Assembly: GCF_008245225.1 (NCBI RefSeq)
Contig: NZ_VTAW01000011.1
Coordinates: 1-64,000 of the forward strand
Length of the DNA stretch: 64,000 bases
Direction of reading: 5' to 3'
Origin: Natrialba swarupiae
GTDB lineage: Archaea > Halobacteriota > Halobacteria > Halobacteriales > Natrialbaceae
Translations under genes and position numbers: made by a program
Shown here: positions 63,837 to 64,000 of the stretch, in pieces
Numbering within the stretch: the first letter of the stretch is position 1
Layout: every line of letters begins with the position of its first letter
The notes under the pieces: generated by a model
What the model was told of the DNA's origin: nothing
The model's input: only the letters and a program-made list of their open reading frames with translations
The model's database searches: none

Positions 63837-64000
63837 ATGGCCTGTCTCGAGTGCGAAGCGCCGACGATTTCGTTTGCCGTCCCGGCCGAGTGTCGCGAGT
63901 ACACACCCGAAGCGGCGTCCGGCGTCGAATTTTGTACGCGGTGTCTCACGCTCGAGCCGGTCGACTCGAGTGCGGGCCGATCGGACGACCAGGTCGACTT
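63837..64000 (+). CDS. DUF6276-like cysteine protein (partial, runs off the window)
   Basis: The 5' end of a gene: MACLECEAPTISFAVPAECR continues EYTPEAASGVEFCTRCLTLE. The Cys pairs (CLEC and CTRC) suggest a zinc-binding fold, as in haloarchaeal DUF6276 proteins. The window ends before the stop. Confidence 0.65.
   Translation, partial: MACLECEAPTISFAVPAECREYTPEAASGVEFCTRCLTLEPVDSSAGRSDDQVD

Noticed and set aside
1-64000. CRISPR arrays, rRNA, RNase P RNA or SRP RNA
   Set aside because: No regularly spaced repeats and no recognisable conserved RNA cores. Only two tRNAs are supported.

Overview
The window is chromosomal DNA of an extremely halophilic archaeon (class Halobacteria, probably a Natrialbales-like genus). 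I base this on high G+C, very acidic proteins, abundant CTCGAG, archaeal gene content (RFC small subunit paralogue, A-type ATPase subunit D, HMG-CoA reductase, Tpt1, siroheme-decarboxylase-type AhbA/B) and haloarchaeal families (HalOD1, DUF7344, DUF7282, DUF5518, DUF5817). The species cannot be named from the sequence alone.

Layout. 1-3.4 kb is accessory: a virus-like beta-helix tail-fibre gene broken by one in-frame TGA, a tRNA-Cys with a second copy of its 3' end, and decayed plasmid or virus genes. 3.5-16.6 kb is core: RfcC, RNase Z, isocitrate dehydrogenase followed by three hairpins, a large pilin-like surface protein with a repetitive solenoid, GNAT, cupin and membrane genes, an HtpX-like protease and HMG-CoA reductase. 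16.7-17.06 kb is a gene-free, hairpin-rich stretch resembling an IS200/IS605 right end. 17.1-22.1 kb has an amidohydrolase, a MacB-like ABC exporter and a sugar dehydrogenase. 22.3-26.6 kb is the NAD cluster nadA-nadB-nadC followed by the NAD-consuming RNA phosphotransferase Tpt1. 26.7-34.2 kb has small membrane proteins, an SDR, a ferredoxin, tRNA-Leu with a tandem 114-bp duplication of its 3' end, signal peptidase I and a 1024-residue FAD/Fe-S dehydrogenase. 34.2-36.7 kb is a gene desert with inverted and dispersed repeats.

36.7-48.1 kb carries an SMC-related protein with an altered ATP site, two nearly identical cyclophilins, a HalOD1/Lrp pair, a frameshifted DUF7344 gene, fused AhbA/B, a GNAT, a TrpD2-like enzyme and a 52-residue AbrB-like protein. 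48.2-55.1 kb is a tightly overlapping aerobic carbon monoxide dehydrogenase operon (coxG-M-S-L, then an XdhC-YHS fusion and a DUF364 protein). CoxL has the form I signature AYRCSFR. 55.2-64 kb has two GTPases (EngB, NOG1), a DUF389 membrane protein, a citrate-synthase small domain fused to an ArsR-type helix-turn-helix, an acyl-CoA synthetase preceded by a 22-bp direct repeat, a zinc ribbon protein and atpD.

The candidates I find most novel are the citrate synthase-HTH fusion with its neighbouring direct repeats, the pilin with a solenoid ectodomain, the XdhC-YHS and DUF364 genes of the cox operon, and the interrupted viral tail fibre.
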